A stretch of DNA of 11,277 nucleotides from JBBRLG01 sp038231495 (GTDB lineage Bacteria > Planctomycetota > Planctomycetia > Gemmatales > Gemmataceae). A program made the position numbers and the translations under genes. This document shows, piece after piece, positions 1-8,671 of this stretch. Position 1 is the stretch's first letter, and each line of letters starts with the position of its first letter. The stretch covers positions 1-11,277 of the forward strand of contig JBBRLG010000216.1 in assembly GCA_038231495.1 (NCBI GenBank), read 5' to 3'. Under the pieces are notes generated by a model. That model saw nothing but the letters and a program-made list of their open reading frames with translations. It had not been told where the DNA came from and made no database searches.

Positions 1-3000
1 GAATCGGGGTCGGCCGCCTGCGTGATGCTCGGCCCGTTCTGGAACTGGATGGTAACGGGCTTGTTGCCGGCGTTGTACCCAAGGTAGGCGCCCGGCCCGA
101 CGTTGACGGCGCCGCCAGCGGCAACGGCGTTGACGCCGCGTTGGATGCTGCCGCTGTTGGCCGTCACGTAGACGTTGCCCGCGACGTAAGTGACCAGTCC
201 GCCGCCGCCCGCGTCGAGCGCATGGTAGATGCGATCCTCGATCTTGTCCGGATCGGTCAGCGCCGTGCCGTTGACCTCGAATGAGTCGCCGATGGCGGAA
301 ATAGGGTTGGCGCTCGTGTTGGAGATGAGCAGGCCGGCGCCGTTGACGTTGAGCGTGTTGCCTCCAGGGTTGGCCGTCGTGCCCAGGTCCACCGTGCCGC
401 CGGTTACGGAGATGGCCGCGTCGTTGTAGCCGGTGGACTCTTGGATGACGTCGTTGCGGAGCGTGAGGCTGCCGCCGGTCACGAGAATGGTCGGGGCGTC
501 TGTCGAATTGGTGAAGGTCGAGTGGCTGATAATCACCCGGCCGGATTGCACTATCAGAGCCGGCGAACCGCCGATAAAAGTGCCGTTGACGATTGTGAGC
601 GTCACCTGCGGCGGCAGGTTCGCTATCGTGTCCTGAACGGTCTGGCCGCCGAGGTCCAGCACGATGGTCGATGCGGGAGTCGTCGCCGGATTCAGATTGT
701 TGGCGGCCGCCAGCACTGCATGGGCCTGCTCCGGCGTCGCGGCTTGAACGCTGACCGTTCCGCCCGACGTAAGCGCCTGTTGTAGGGCGTTGCTGGAGGA
801 GGCGGACACATCCTTGCTGAATTCCGACGTATTGCGGTTAGGGTCGGTGGCGGTGGCGCTGACGACCCAGCCGTTGGGCAGGACTCCGCCGGGGAGATTG
901 GCCGCCGAGAAGTCGGCGGCGAAGCTGACGTTGCCGGAGGCGTCGGTGGTGACGGTGGTTTCGCCTAGATAATACTGGCCCTGTCCGTAACCGGAGGGGT
1001 CCGCAGTGGGGCTGGCGTAGACGTCCACGGTGAACGTCGTGCTGGTCTGGCCGTTCAGCGTGCCGCTGACCAGGACGTTGGCTCCGGCGGACGCCGCGGT
1101 AAGGATTGGGGCCACCTGCGAGTTGTTGGCCCAGGCCGCAAGACCGTTCGGAGTCCCGGCAGGGTATGGATCCGGGATGAGGTGCTCTGTATACGAGCCG
1201 GCATTCACGACGAAATCACCCAGGGCGATACCCCGGCCGGCATTGTCGTGGATGGAATTGCCCACGACCTGCGTGCCCGTGGCAAAGCCGTAAAGGGAGT
1301 CGCCTAGCACCCAAACGCCGGGGCCGTTGTTGTAGGCAATGGTGTTCCCCGGGCCGATGACGTTGGTGAAGGCACTCCACACGCCGAAGCTGTTCGGTAT
1401 AGCTGTCTTGCCGGAGGCATCGGTGCCGATGAAGTTGTTCTGAACCTGGTCGGGCTGGCTCGTATTGTCGAGCCAGATGGCCCCGCCGTCATTACCCGAG
1501 ATCAGGTTGCCGGAAATCAGATTGTTTCCTTTACCCACATCCGCGATGCCCACCTGCAAACCGCTCAAGTGATCGATCGCCGGATCGTAGGCCCCGTTGG
1601 GATAAGGCAGGGCATCGGTCACGGTGCCCATACCCGACGCCCCGAGCGCCGTATCGCCGGCCGCATTCGTACCGATGTAGTTGTGTTCGATCGTGTTGTC
1701 TTTGCCACCAAGGATTACGACTTCGCCGCTAAATCCCGCGATGACGTTGCCCTGCGCCGCCGTGGTTCCTCCGATGGTATTGTGGATGCAAGTTCCATTT
1801 AGGAGGACTCCCGCGAAGTCATAGCTCAAACCAATCCCGTTTCCCGCTGAAATCGCTGTGCCATCCGGGGTGACGCCAATGTAATTCCCTTCGATGACAT
1901 TGCCTTCTTCCAGGGACGAGCCGTACCGATCATCATCGAGTATGATGGTATTGGCAAGGACGTTGCGCTCGGCAGGGGTACTGCCTCCGATCGTGTTGTG
2001 GGAAGCACCAGTGATCTCCACCTCCGAATTCGGGTCAGCTATTCCTTGCGTCGGATCCGGGAATGGCCCGTAGCCCGTAATGTTCACTTGATGGAGAAAG
2101 CCCTTATTGCCGTTAAGAACCCGACTCGCTTGAGTCCCGATGCCGAGGTAATTCCCCTGCAACACATTGCCAGTGGCCCCGCTACCCTGGATATGAATCC
2201 CGTCGAAGTTAACCGCGGTCAAATTGCGCGCCGCCGGCGTAATGCCTCCGATGACGTTGCCCGGAACATTGTCGACCATGATCCCGGCATCCGCTTGATA
2301 CCCGCTGGCATTAAACTGGACCCAGCCATTGCCGGCCAGGAAGTTCCCCTCGATGACGTCGTTGCCCTTGGCGACGAGGTGAATGCCATTGTTTCCGAAA
2401 TTCATGATTGCCAATCCCTCGACCGTACTCTGCCCCCCGGCGAGGATCAGACCATCCGCGCTCGCGGGAACCTGGCTGCCGTCCAGCGCGGGAATCTTGC
2501 TGCCGTCCAGGATGACGCGCCAGACCGCGTCGTCGCCGACCGCCTTTGTGTTCGGGCTGGCGCCCGGCTGCGTGTAGCCGTTGATGATCACGGGGTACGG
2601 GACGATTGGCAGCAGCGAGGAAGGCACGAGGGTAAACGTGCCGCTGGTGCTGCTATAGCCGGGGTCGCTGGTGGGGATGGCGAAGCCAATGGTGGCCTTG
2701 CCGGTCGTGCTGGCGACCTGAAGCTGTTGGGCTGGGGTGAGTGATTGGTAGCTGAGCTCGCCGCTCACCAACTGGATGGCCTCCCGCAGGGTCACGGTCT
2801 GGCCGCCGCCATCGGTGTCGAGGGCGGTGTTGACGGTGATGGCGTATGGTCCGGGTTGGGGAAGGGAGCCAAACAAGTAGGTGGAGAACTCTGAGGTATC
2901 GCCGGTACTCTGGTTGGTAGCGGTGGCAGTCAGGATCTGGTAGCCCGGCCGGACCACGTCAAGACCGCCGAGCGCGGCAGCGGAGTTGTTCTCGACGGCT

Positions 3001-4853
3001 CCGGAGAAACTCGCCATCCCGTTGACATCGGTAGTGACCAGCGCGTAGCCGAGATAAATCTGCCCTTCGCTGGCGGATAAGATACTCGCCAAAGGATTGC
3101 TAAAGAACTCGATCCTAAAGACCTGATTGGCTGCGCTTTGCAGAGTCCCGGTAATCGCGCTGCTGGTGCTCGTGAAGGTGGCCGACGTCAGCACGGGAGC
3201 CGGCTGGTCGTGGTTGCCGTCAGGCAGGGCAGGGTCGTAGTTGAAGTTGTCATTGGTGGTGGCGGACTGGAGCAGGATGCCGCCGGCGCGGTCCCCGAAG
3301 ATATGGTTCACGGTGATCCGGTTCCCACCATCCTGCACTTCGATCCCCGATTCGTGGTTGCCGTGAATGGTGTTGCCGGTGATGGTGTTCTGACTACCGG
3401 ATACCACGATCCCGGTGTAGCAACCACTGATGTCGTTGCGCTCGACGGTGTTCCCGGACGTCCAGCGCCCGAGTGTAAGTCCGACGCTGAGGGGGTTGCC
3501 AAAGAATGTGTTGTCGTGGATGACGCTGCCCGACGTGTAGGCGCCGCCGCCCGGCCAGTCGGTCCCGAGTGTCACTCGGTCGGCGAACCTGTTGCCGGCA
3601 AGAAGGGTGTTGCTGGAATTCAGGCCGAGACCCCAACTCCCGTCGCTGGGGTCGTTGTGGAGCAAGGGATTCCCATTCCCGGTCACGTCGGTGCCGACGA
3701 AGTTGCCCTGGAACTGAATCGGCTGGGTGGAGAGCACGCCGAAGCCGGTGTTGCCCGAGATCAGGTTGCCGGCCACGACGACGGTCAGGCCCGGGGTCGA
3801 GTGCAACCAGATTCCGGCTTGTTGATTTCCGGCATATTGATTGGCATTGCTGGTGACCCGTTGGGTGCCGGTCACGTCTGTACCGATAAAGTTGCCCCGG
3901 ATGTCGAGAGTCGCCCCTGGATCGACTACGGTGTAATCGGCGACGCCGTAGGCCGAGCCCGTGAGCAGATTATCGACGACCCGCAGGCTCGTGCCGGATG
4001 CGTCGTACACCCCCACATACCCCCCGAGGGAATGGGTGCCGGTTAGGTCGGTGCCGATAAAGTTCCCCTGGACCACGTCGCCGGACCGTCCGCTATCGCC
4101 GAGATACACGCCGGCCTGCCAGACCCCGGAAATGACGTTCCGGTCCTCCGGGTTCGGCCCGCCCACGGTGATGTTGCTTCCCCGAATGTTGACATCATCG
4201 ACCGGCGTGGTGAAGTCCCCATAGGAGTGCGGGTAATCCGCCGTTCCGCTCACGTCCGTGCCGAGGAAGTTCCCCTGGATTCTGTCTCCGTCCCCAGACA
4301 CCACGATGGCGTGAAACCAGTTGTTGATGACGAGGCCGCGTACGATGGAGGCGGGGGCGGCCACGGTCAGCCCCACCGTCTGGGACGACTGGCTAAACGC
4401 GATGTTCCGCCCGTCGAGGACGATCTTCAGGACGGCGTTATCGCCCTGTGGGTCAGTCGGTGCCTGTGCGTGCCCGAGAGTGCCGACGCCCTGCAAGTGA
4501 TTTGGACTGGCACCGGTTTGCGTGTAGCCGTCAATGAACACGGAGTGGATGATCGTCGGCAGCGGCGAGGTTGGGCTAATAGTTTGCGTGCCCGACCCCG
4601 CAATGTTGAAAGTGATGGTTGAAACCCCGGCGCTGTCGGCGTTCGTCTGGTTGATGGCCCAGCGCAGACTGCCTGCGCCGCCGTCGTCGAGGGTGTTGGT
4701 CACCGTAAATACTGCCGGCGCGGTTCGGTCTTCCAGGGCTTCCAGACGCGGCTGGAGCACTCGACGACCGGCCGCTGGACCCCGGCGAGGTTGCGTCTGA
4801 CGGTAATTGCGGACGGAAGCTTTGAGGTCACGGAGCCAGAACGAGAACGACAT
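1..4853 (-). CDS. Giant right-handed beta-helix surface/secreted protein, C-terminus beyond the window
   Basis: The minus strand reads open from an ATG at 4853 to the left edge: 1,617 codons plus two bases, with no stop. The product is probably exported or cell-surface; no enzymatic motif is visible. Residues 1-45 are basic and hold PRLEALEDRTAP (LEALEDR at 37-43), a motif known at the N-termini of large planctomycete proteins, in place of a classical signal peptide. Module 1 has FTVTNTLDDGGAGSLRWAI (from 49), GYTQTGASPN (109-118), then beta-helix rungs such as GNFIGTDLTGT near 193, 262, 318 and 381. It closes with a beta-sandwich-like segment (about 551-655, ending DTSEFS). Module 2 repeats this plan: a CSLREA-like TLREAI segment (about 670-695), GYTQPGASPN (759-768), rungs near 896, 988, 1057 and 1138, and APILT to NTSEFS (about 1247-1343). 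A third module, ALQQAL onward (from about 1353), is cut by the edge. Asn/Gly/Thr richness fits a parallel beta-helix. An adhesin or matrix role is inference. Confidence 0.9.
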   Translation of the reverse strand, partial: MSFSFWLRDLKASVRNYRQTQPRRGPAAGRRVLQPRLEALEDRTAPAVFTVTNTLDDGGAGSLRWAINQTNADSAGVSTITFNIAGSGTQTISPTSPLPTIIHSVFIDGYTQTGASPNHLQGVGTLGHAQAPTDPQGDNAVLKIVLDGRNIAFSQSSQTVGLTVAAPASIVRGLVINNWFHAIVVSGDGDRIQGNFLGTDVSGTADYPHSYGDFTTPVDDVNIRGSNITVGGPNPEDRNVISGVWQAGVYLGDSGRSGDVVQGNFIGTDLTGTHSLGGYVGVYDASGTSLRVVDNLLTGSAYGVADYTVVDPGATLDIRGNFIGTDVTGTQRVTSNANQYAGNQQAGIWLHSTPGLTVVVAGNLISGNTGFGVLSTQPIQFQGNFVGTDVTGNGNPLLHNDPSDGSWGLGLNSSNTLLAGNRFADRVTLGTDWPGGGAYTSGSVIHDNTFFGNPLSVGLTLGRWTSGNTVERNDISGCYTGIVVSGSQNTITGNTIHGNHESGIEVQDGGNRITVNHIFGDRAGGILLQSATTNDNFNYDPALPDGNHDQPAPVLTSATFTSTSSAITGTLQSAANQVFRIEFFSNPLASILSASEGQIYLGYALVTTDVNGMASFSGAVENNSAAALGGLDVVRPGYQILTATATNQSTGDTSEFSTYLFGSLPQPGPYAITVNTALDTDGGGQTVTLREAIQLVSGELSYQSLTPAQQLQVASTTGKATIGFAIPTSDPGYSSTSGTFTLVPSSLLPIVPYPVIINGYTQPGASPNTKAVGDDAVWRVILDGSKIPALDGSQVPASADGLILAGGQSTVEGLAIMNFGNNGIHLVAKGNDVIEGNFLAGNGWVQFNASGYQADAGIMVDNVPGNVIGGITPAARNLTAVNFDGIHIQGSGATGNVLQGNYLGIGTQASRVLNGNKGFLHQVNITGYGPFPDPTQGIADPNSEVEITGASHNTIGGSTPAERNVLANTIILDDDRYGSSLEEGNVIEGNYIGVTPDGTAISAGNGIGLSYDFAGVLLNGTCIHNTIGGTTAAQGNVIAGFSGEVVILGGKDNTIEHNYIGTNAAGDTALGASGMGTVTDALPYPNGAYDPAIDHLSGLQVGIADVGKGNNLISGNLISGNDGGAIWLDNTSQPDQVQNNFIGTDASGKTAIPNSFGVWSAFTNVIGPGNTIAYNNGPGVWVLGDSLYGFATGTQVVGNSIHDNAGRGIALGDFVVNAGSYTEHLIPDPYPAGTPNGLAAWANNSQVAPILTAASAGANVLVSGTLNGQTSTTFTVDVYASPTADPSGYGQGQYYLGETTVTTDASGNVSFAADFSAANLPGGVLPNGWVVSATATDPNRNTSEFSKDVSASSSNALQQALTSGGTVSVQAATPEQAHAVLAAANNLNPATTPASTIVLDLGGQTVQDTIANLPPQVTLTIVNGTFIGGSPALIVQSGRVIISHSTFTNSTDAPTILVTGGSLTLRNDVIQESTGYNDAAISVTGGTVDLGTTANPGGNTLNVNGAGLLISNTSANPISAIGDSFEVNGTALTDPDKIEDRIYHALDAGGGGLVTYVAGNVYVTANSGSIQRGVNAVAAGGAVNVGPGAYLGYNAGNKPVTIQFQNGPSITQAADPD
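2463..2510 (-). repeat. 24-bp in-frame tandem duplication inside the giant gene
   Basis: Two adjacent 24-bp units (2463-2486 and 2487-2510) differ at only two bases. They encode LDGSKIPA and LDGSQVPA, just after the GYTQPGASPN segment of module 2. Module 1 has only one LDG segment at the matching place, so this looks like a recent slippage duplication. It keeps the frame and adds eight residues. Confidence 0.8.
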
Positions 4854-4860
4854 ACTTGGA

Positions 4861-4866
4861 CTCCCC
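4861..4866 (-). promoter_or_regulatory. Ribosome binding site of the giant beta-helix gene
   Basis: GGGGAG on the minus strand lies 7 bases before the ATG at 4853. An in-frame ATG five codons upstream (4868) overlaps this site and would have to do without it, so the Shine-Dalgarno match favours 4853. The upstream ATG would only add MGSPS. Confidence 0.65.
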
Positions 4867-5057
4867 ATTGAGTTGGTCTGCGGTACGATGAAGAGCGTCA
4901 CCCCGGCGCGCAGACCGAGCGCCGAGGCAACGTGGGGCCGGTGAGGACTCTTGCTTGGCGGCTAGACCTCGCCAGCCTACTTTTCGTTTTCCAATCGTGA
5001 AGCCAGGACCGGCAAACAGGACATCCTACATTTTCACGTTAGTTGAGCCTTAATGTG

Positions 5058-5097
5058 CGATATTGCCTTTTCTTTGCCGATGTCCCCTTTTCTTTGC
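5058..5097. repeat. Two tandem 20-bp repeats related to the repeats at 10989-11039
   Basis: Unit 1 (5058-5077) and unit 2 (5078-5097) match at 17 of 20 positions. Unit 2 reads CGATGTCCCCTTTTCTTTGC on the plus strand. It matches the 20-bp unit repeated at 10989-11028 at 16 of 20 positions, sharing the core TGTCCCCTTTT. Both places have the same 20-bp period. The array lies about 205-245 bp upstream of the giant gene start. It may be the end of a mobile palindromic repeat or a protein-binding array; the sequence does not decide which. Confidence 0.65.
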
Positions 5098-5405
5098 AGA
5101 GGAACAGTCTGATCATCGTCTCCGGTCGGAACGCGGCCTGCAGGGTTACGGCCCCGGCCGCCGCGCACGCTCTACGGCGGTTGGACGACCGGTGGGGTTC
5201 GCCGGGCTGAAGGGCCGCAGCAGCGAGTCTACTTATCCACCCGCCATCCGGCGGCAGATGTGACAGAAAAAATTTCGGCCCGCAGGATACGGGGAGAATG
5301 CCGCCATCTGTTGAAGCGAGAACGGAAGGTCTAATCGGACAAGATTCGCACGTTTTCCCAGGACTTGCCCGGCAGAACGCCGCCCGGTCCGGCCGAAGGG
5401 GACCG

Positions 5406-5438
5406 GCCGCTCCGTGGCCGAATGGACACGGGAGCGGC
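5406..5438 (-). terminator. Hairpin after the kinase stop codon, possible terminator without a U-tract
   Basis: GCCGCTCCGTG (5406-5416) pairs with CACGGGAGCGGC (5427-5438): 11 base pairs, one bulged G and a 10-base loop. It lies 26 bases after the stop codon of the kinase. No T-run follows on the minus strand, so it is not a standard intrinsic terminator. It may stabilise the mRNA 3' end or work with Rho. Confidence 0.35.
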
Positions 5439-5464
5439 AGCGTCGTTGACGTCAATTCGTTGGC

Positions 5465-8400
5465 TTACTGTTGGGCCTTTTTGAGCAGGCCAATCAGGTC
5501 GGCCCAGAGCTTTTCCCAGTCCGCCCGCTCGGCCGCGGGCAGCTTCGCCAGCGCCGCCGCTTCGCGGACACCAGCGAGATCGCTGTCCTCCTGCCAGTGC
5601 TGCAACGTTTTTTGGACGGCCACACGATTGGCAGCGGGTCCGCTCGCCAGTTGCTCGCTCCCCAGGGCCAGATCGGCGCGGAGCCAATCGAGGGCTTGTT
5701 TCCGCAGGCGGACACGTTCCTTATCGTCGAGCTTGGCGTCCTCCTCGCCCTGGCCGGCTGCGGCCAGCGCCGCACAACAGGCAGCGTTGTAGCGATGACC
5801 GGCCTGCAGATCGGCAGCTAGCTTGGGGTCGGCAGCGAAGGCGTCGGCGTACAGCCCTGCTGCCGTACGGTGCATTTTCTTGATTAGGCACAAGTCGGCT
5901 AGGGTCAGCCGCTCGTCATTGGACGATGGTTTGTAGTCGCCTTTCAAAAGCGGGGCGAGTTTGCCCTGGATTGCAACCAGGCGTTGGGCTCGTGCCAGAT
6001 TGGTCCGAGCCTCTGCGAACTTCGGTTCGAGCTCGATGGCCTTGCGCCAGCTGGCGATGGCGTCGTCCAACTGGCCCTTGTCACTCAGCGCGACACCCAG
6101 GTTGAAGTGGGCCATGGCGAGCTTTGGGTTGAGTCTGATAGCCGTGCGGTAGCTAGCGATGGCTGCGTCCCACTGGCCCTTCCTTTTCAGCGCACTGCCC
6201 AGGTTACAGTGGGCCATGGCTTCCTTCGGGTCGAGTTCGATGGCCGTGCGGCAGCTGGCGACGGCCGCGTCCAACTGTCCCTTCCTTGTCAGCGCATTGC
6301 CCAGGTTACAGTGGGCATAGGTGGAATTCGGGTCGAGTTCGATGGCCGTGCGAAAGCAGGCGATGGCCGCGTCCATCTGGCCCTTTTCCGCCAGCGCAAC
6401 ACCCAGACCGACGTGGGCCATGGCTTCCTTCGGGTAGAGTTCGATGGCCCTGCGGTAGCTGGCGATGGCGTCATCCAACTGGCCTTGTCCACTCAGTGAG
6501 CCGCTTAGGTTGTTGAGAGCGGCACTATTTCTGGGCGCGACCGCGACTGCCGCCTGGAACCACCGCAGCGCTTTCCCAGAATCCTCCTTCTGGTTCATTA
6601 GGAACGTGTTGCCGAGTGTCATGAGCAGCCCCAGGTCGCCCGGCCTTTGCCCCACCGCCAGTGTCAACAACTCCCGACGCCGCTCAACCGGGACAACAGA
6701 CTTTTCTCCAATCCAGGGCCTTTCTCCAATCCAGGCGATGAAGCCGGGCGGTTGCTCCGCCGCCCGCGCCTGGCCAACCAGCTCCACGAACGCCGGCCCA
6801 TCGTTCGCTCGAACAGCGGCGCGCACCGCGTCGCGATAGGGGTCCGGGTCCGCCGCGCGCAGCACCGCCTGTAGCCAGGGGAGCTTCTCCCCGCCGATCC
6901 ACCGGTCCAGTGCGGTCACCAGCCGGTCCCGCACCGCCGAGCCGGAAATCCGCGCCGCCGCCGCCTCTGGCACCGATTCGGGTGTCAGCCCGAACCGACT
7001 CAGCACCTCGCGGATCCGGGCCGCCACAGCCGCCGCGTCCGGAAATTTGCTCCCGTCCCACGTCCAGCGGAATTGATCGACTTGATCCAGCTCGCGCAGC
7101 ACGGCCAGGTCTGCCAGGAGCCGTTCGCGCCGTCCCGCCAGGTCATCCGCCCCGCCCTCGGCCAGCCGTTTCCCGGCCGCGTCGAGCAGGGCCTGGGCCT
7201 TGTCCGCGTCTGATGCCTCGAGCGCAGCAAACGCCTGGTCCAGCAGTCCTGACACCGCCTCTGCGTTCCGCCCCTGCCGATCGCGCTCAGCCACCGCGCG
7301 CAACATGTCATCGTTCTGCCGCTTCTCGGCGGAGATCAGGTAGAAGCTCGTCCCCCCCACCCCGCCCAGCACCGCCACCACCACCGTGGCCGCCAACGTC
7401 AGCCGCAGCCGCCGACGCTTGGCTTCTTCGGTCGCCTTGGTTTTTGCCTCCGCTTCGGCCAGCTCCGCCTGACGTAGCCGGGCCTGCACTCCGTTGAGGT
7501 AAGCCGTCAGCCCCTCGGCCACCGCCTGGGCGTCCTTCGGCCGATCCGCCGCTTCGGCACACAGACATGCCCTGGTCAGCTTGATCAACTCGGCATCGGC
7601 CCCGCAATGGTCCAATGCGGCGTGGGCCTCGCTCAAGTTGCCGTTGGCCGCCTTGCGGCGGACTTCGTCGTTCGACCGCCCCACATAAGGCGGCCGGCCG
7701 GTGAGAATCTCGCACAGAATCGCCCCCAGTCCAAACACATCGGCCCGGCGGTCCAGATCGGCGATGTTACCGTTGGCCTGTTCGGGTGGCATGTACGCGG
7801 GCGTGCCCAGGACCGAGCCTGCTTCCGTGTCGCCGAAGGTGCCGGTCGAGCCAGTGCTGCGAGCAGTACGAATGGTGATTTCGTCCTCCCGTTGCTGATG
7901 CTCCCGGTTGGCCCGCTGTTCGTCGGCGATGCCGCCCTCGGCCAGCACCTTGGCTAAACCCCAGTCCATCACCTGCACTTCGCCGAACGCGCCTACCATG
8001 ATGTTCGCGGGCTTCAGATCGCGGTGGATCACCCCCTTGGCGTGGGCATACGCCAGCGTCTGCGCTACCTGCAGCGCGATCGCCAGGAAGCGCGGCGTGT
8101 CCGTGACCACGCCGCCAGCCTCCGGAGTGGGCCGGTCATGCAGCAGTGCCGCGAGCGTCAGGCCCTTGACCAGCTTCATGGTGAAGAAGGGTCGATCGCC
8201 GAAGCGACCGATGTCGTAGACGGGCACCACGCCCGGATGCTGCAACTGGCCGCCGATCTGCGCTTCTTCGATGAAGCGTCGCGCCACCTCGGGCCGGTCC
8301 ACGTACTTCTCCAGCAGCACTTTCACCGCCAGGTCGCGGCCCAAATCGACATCCCGGCCGCGCAGCACCGCTCCCATGCCGCCGCGGGCAATCTCGCCGG

Positions 8401-8656
8401 CAAGCTGGTAGCGTTCGCCCACCTGCTCAGGCAGCGGCATCACGTCTGACTTGGGCTTGACGATGGGGGCGCTGTCGCCGTCAGGCTCTTTCAGCAACAC
8501 CGGACGCAATGGACCGAAAGCCTCACGCAGTCCGGACAGCACGCTGCTGGGCCGGTCCGCCAGCCGGCCAAACCCAGCCGCCAGGCCAGCGTCGAGGGAG
8601 TCGGCCGGCTCCGAAGGAATATCGGCGGTCTGCTCCGGATCGTGCGGTTGCTTCAT
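5465..8656 (-). CDS. Membrane-spanning Ser/Thr protein kinase with C-terminal TPR array
   Basis: A 1,063-residue receptor-like Hanks-type kinase of the planctomycete type. The kinase domain spans about 83-385: glycine loop IARGGMGAV (89-97), ATP lysine K112, C-helix E131, catalytic HRDLKPAN (211-218, D213), DWG instead of DFG (231-233), GTPAYMPPEQ (284-293), alpha-F D306 and R372. All catalytic residues are present, so it should be active. About 50 mostly polar residues separate DWG from GTPAYMPPEQ, a long activation loop. A charged helix (391-418) leads into one membrane segment (about 419-441). A middle region (443-670) of unknown function follows, then about six TPRs (672-895). The end (about 900-1063, YNAACCAALAAAGQG to LWADLIGLL) resembles a tail I associate with this kinase family. 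The ATG at 8656 has GAAGGA 9 bases upstream. It is the last gene of the cluster, 94 bp after a sigma factor. If the N-terminus is cytoplasmic, the TPRs face the other side of the membrane. The ligand and substrates are unknown. Confidence 0.95.
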   Translation of the reverse strand: MKQPHDPEQTADIPSEPADSLDAGLAAGFGRLADRPSSVLSGLREAFGPLRPVLLKEPDGDSAPIVKPKSDVMPLPEQVGERYQLAGEIARGGMGAVLRGRDVDLGRDLAVKVLLEKYVDRPEVARRFIEEAQIGGQLQHPGVVPVYDIGRFGDRPFFTMKLVKGLTLAALLHDRPTPEAGGVVTDTPRFLAIALQVAQTLAYAHAKGVIHRDLKPANIMVGAFGEVQVMDWGLAKVLAEGGIADEQRANREHQQREDEITIRTARSTGSTGTFGDTEAGSVLGTPAYMPPEQANGNIADLDRRADVFGLGAILCEILTGRPPYVGRSNDEVRRKAANGNLSEAHAALDHCGADAELIKLTRACLCAEAADRPKDAQAVAEGLTAYLNGVQARLRQAELAEAEAKTKATEEAKRRRLRLTLAATVVVAVLGGVGGTSFYLISAEKRQNDDMLRAVAERDRQGRNAEAVSGLLDQAFAALEASDADKAQALLDAAGKRLAEGGADDLAGRRERLLADLAVLRELDQVDQFRWTWDGSKFPDAAAVAARIREVLSRFGLTPESVPEAAAARISGSAVRDRLVTALDRWIGGEKLPWLQAVLRAADPDPYRDAVRAAVRANDGPAFVELVGQARAAEQPPGFIAWIGERPWIGEKSVVPVERRRELLTLAVGQRPGDLGLLMTLGNTFLMNQKEDSGKALRWFQAAVAVAPRNSAALNNLSGSLSGQGQLDDAIASYRRAIELYPKEAMAHVGLGVALAEKGQMDAAIACFRTAIELDPNSTYAHCNLGNALTRKGQLDAAVASCRTAIELDPKEAMAHCNLGSALKRKGQWDAAIASYRTAIRLNPKLAMAHFNLGVALSDKGQLDDAIASWRKAIELEPKFAEARTNLARAQRLVAIQGKLAPLLKGDYKPSSNDERLTLADLCLIKKMHRTAAGLYADAFAADPKLAADLQAGHRYNAACCAALAAAGQGEEDAKLDDKERVRLRKQALDWLRADLALGSEQLASGPAANRVAVQKTLQHWQEDSDLAGVREAAALAKLPAAERADWEKLWADLIGLLKKAQQ
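6010..6520 (-). repeat. DNA-level 102-bp repeats encoding the TPR array
   Basis: The TPR-coding stretch repeats with a 102-bp (34-codon) period. The segment encoding FRTAIELDP and its variants recurs near 6028, 6130, 6232, 6334 and 6436. The central copies are close to identical in places: the plus-strand string GTCGAGTTCGATGGCCGTGCG is shared by two of them except at its edges. Third-position similarity suggests recent unit duplication, not just protein-level conservation. Copy number could vary between strains. Confidence 0.75.
6703..6735 (-). repeat. 18-bp in-frame direct repeat in the kinase middle region
   Basis: TTTCTCCAATCCAGG occurs at 6703-6717 and again at 6721-6735, a period of 18 bp (six codons). 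On the coding strand it gives WIGERP followed by WIGEKS, just before the TPR array. It looks like a small slippage duplication that preserves the frame. Confidence 0.7.
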
Positions 8657-8665
8657 GATCGGTTA

Positions 8666-8671
8666 TCCTTC
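8666..8671 (-). promoter_or_regulatory. Ribosome binding site of the kinase gene
   Basis: GAAGGA on the minus strand lies 9 bases before the kinase ATG at 8656. It supports that start and shows that the kinase has its own translation initiation signal, unlike the second sigma factor, which overlaps the gene before it. The 94-bp gap (8657-8750) is AT-rich next to the sigma stop codon, but I see no clear promoter in it. Confidence 0.6.

Larger units (their letters stand above)
4854..5464. other. Intergenic region between the kinase and the giant gene
   Basis: This stretch of about 610 bp has no convincing gene. Both flanking genes run on the minus strand, so it is the kinase 3' region and the leader and promoter region of the giant gene. 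It holds a hairpin shortly after the kinase stop codon, a 2 x 20 bp tandem repeat at 5058-5097 and the ribosome binding site at 4861-4866. I found no clear -35/-10 pair, tRNA or riboswitch. A 138-codon minus-strand frame (5455-5039) shows no family resemblance. Confidence 0.6.

Noticed and set aside
1998..4046. Long plus-strand open frames (248 and 302 codons) opposite the giant gene
   Set aside because: They are antisense shadows. The minus frame gives coherent beta-helix repeats across the whole stretch, while these give no family resemblance.
1..4853. Repeated GNFIGTD-coding stretches as a CRISPR array
   Set aside because: Spacing is irregular (about 170-300 bp and more) and the repeats lie in one long reading frame; they are protein repeats.
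5385..5405. CGGTCC/GGACCG hairpin as a second kinase terminator
   Set aside because: Only six base pairs with a 9-base loop and no T-run on the minus strand; common by chance in GC-rich DNA.
5039..5455. 138-codon minus-strand open frame after the kinase
   Set aside because: It starts inside the kinase 3' hairpin region, has no ribosome binding site, and its composition (Pro, Arg, Ala, Ser) is that of GC-rich non-coding DNA.
4854..5464. tRNA or riboswitch in the intergenic gap
   Set aside because: I looked for cloverleaf arms and known aptamer cores by eye and saw none; only short GC-rich hairpins occur.
5984..6499. 171-codon plus-strand frame with apparent internal repeats
   Set aside because: The repeats are the antisense reading of the TPR units of the kinase.
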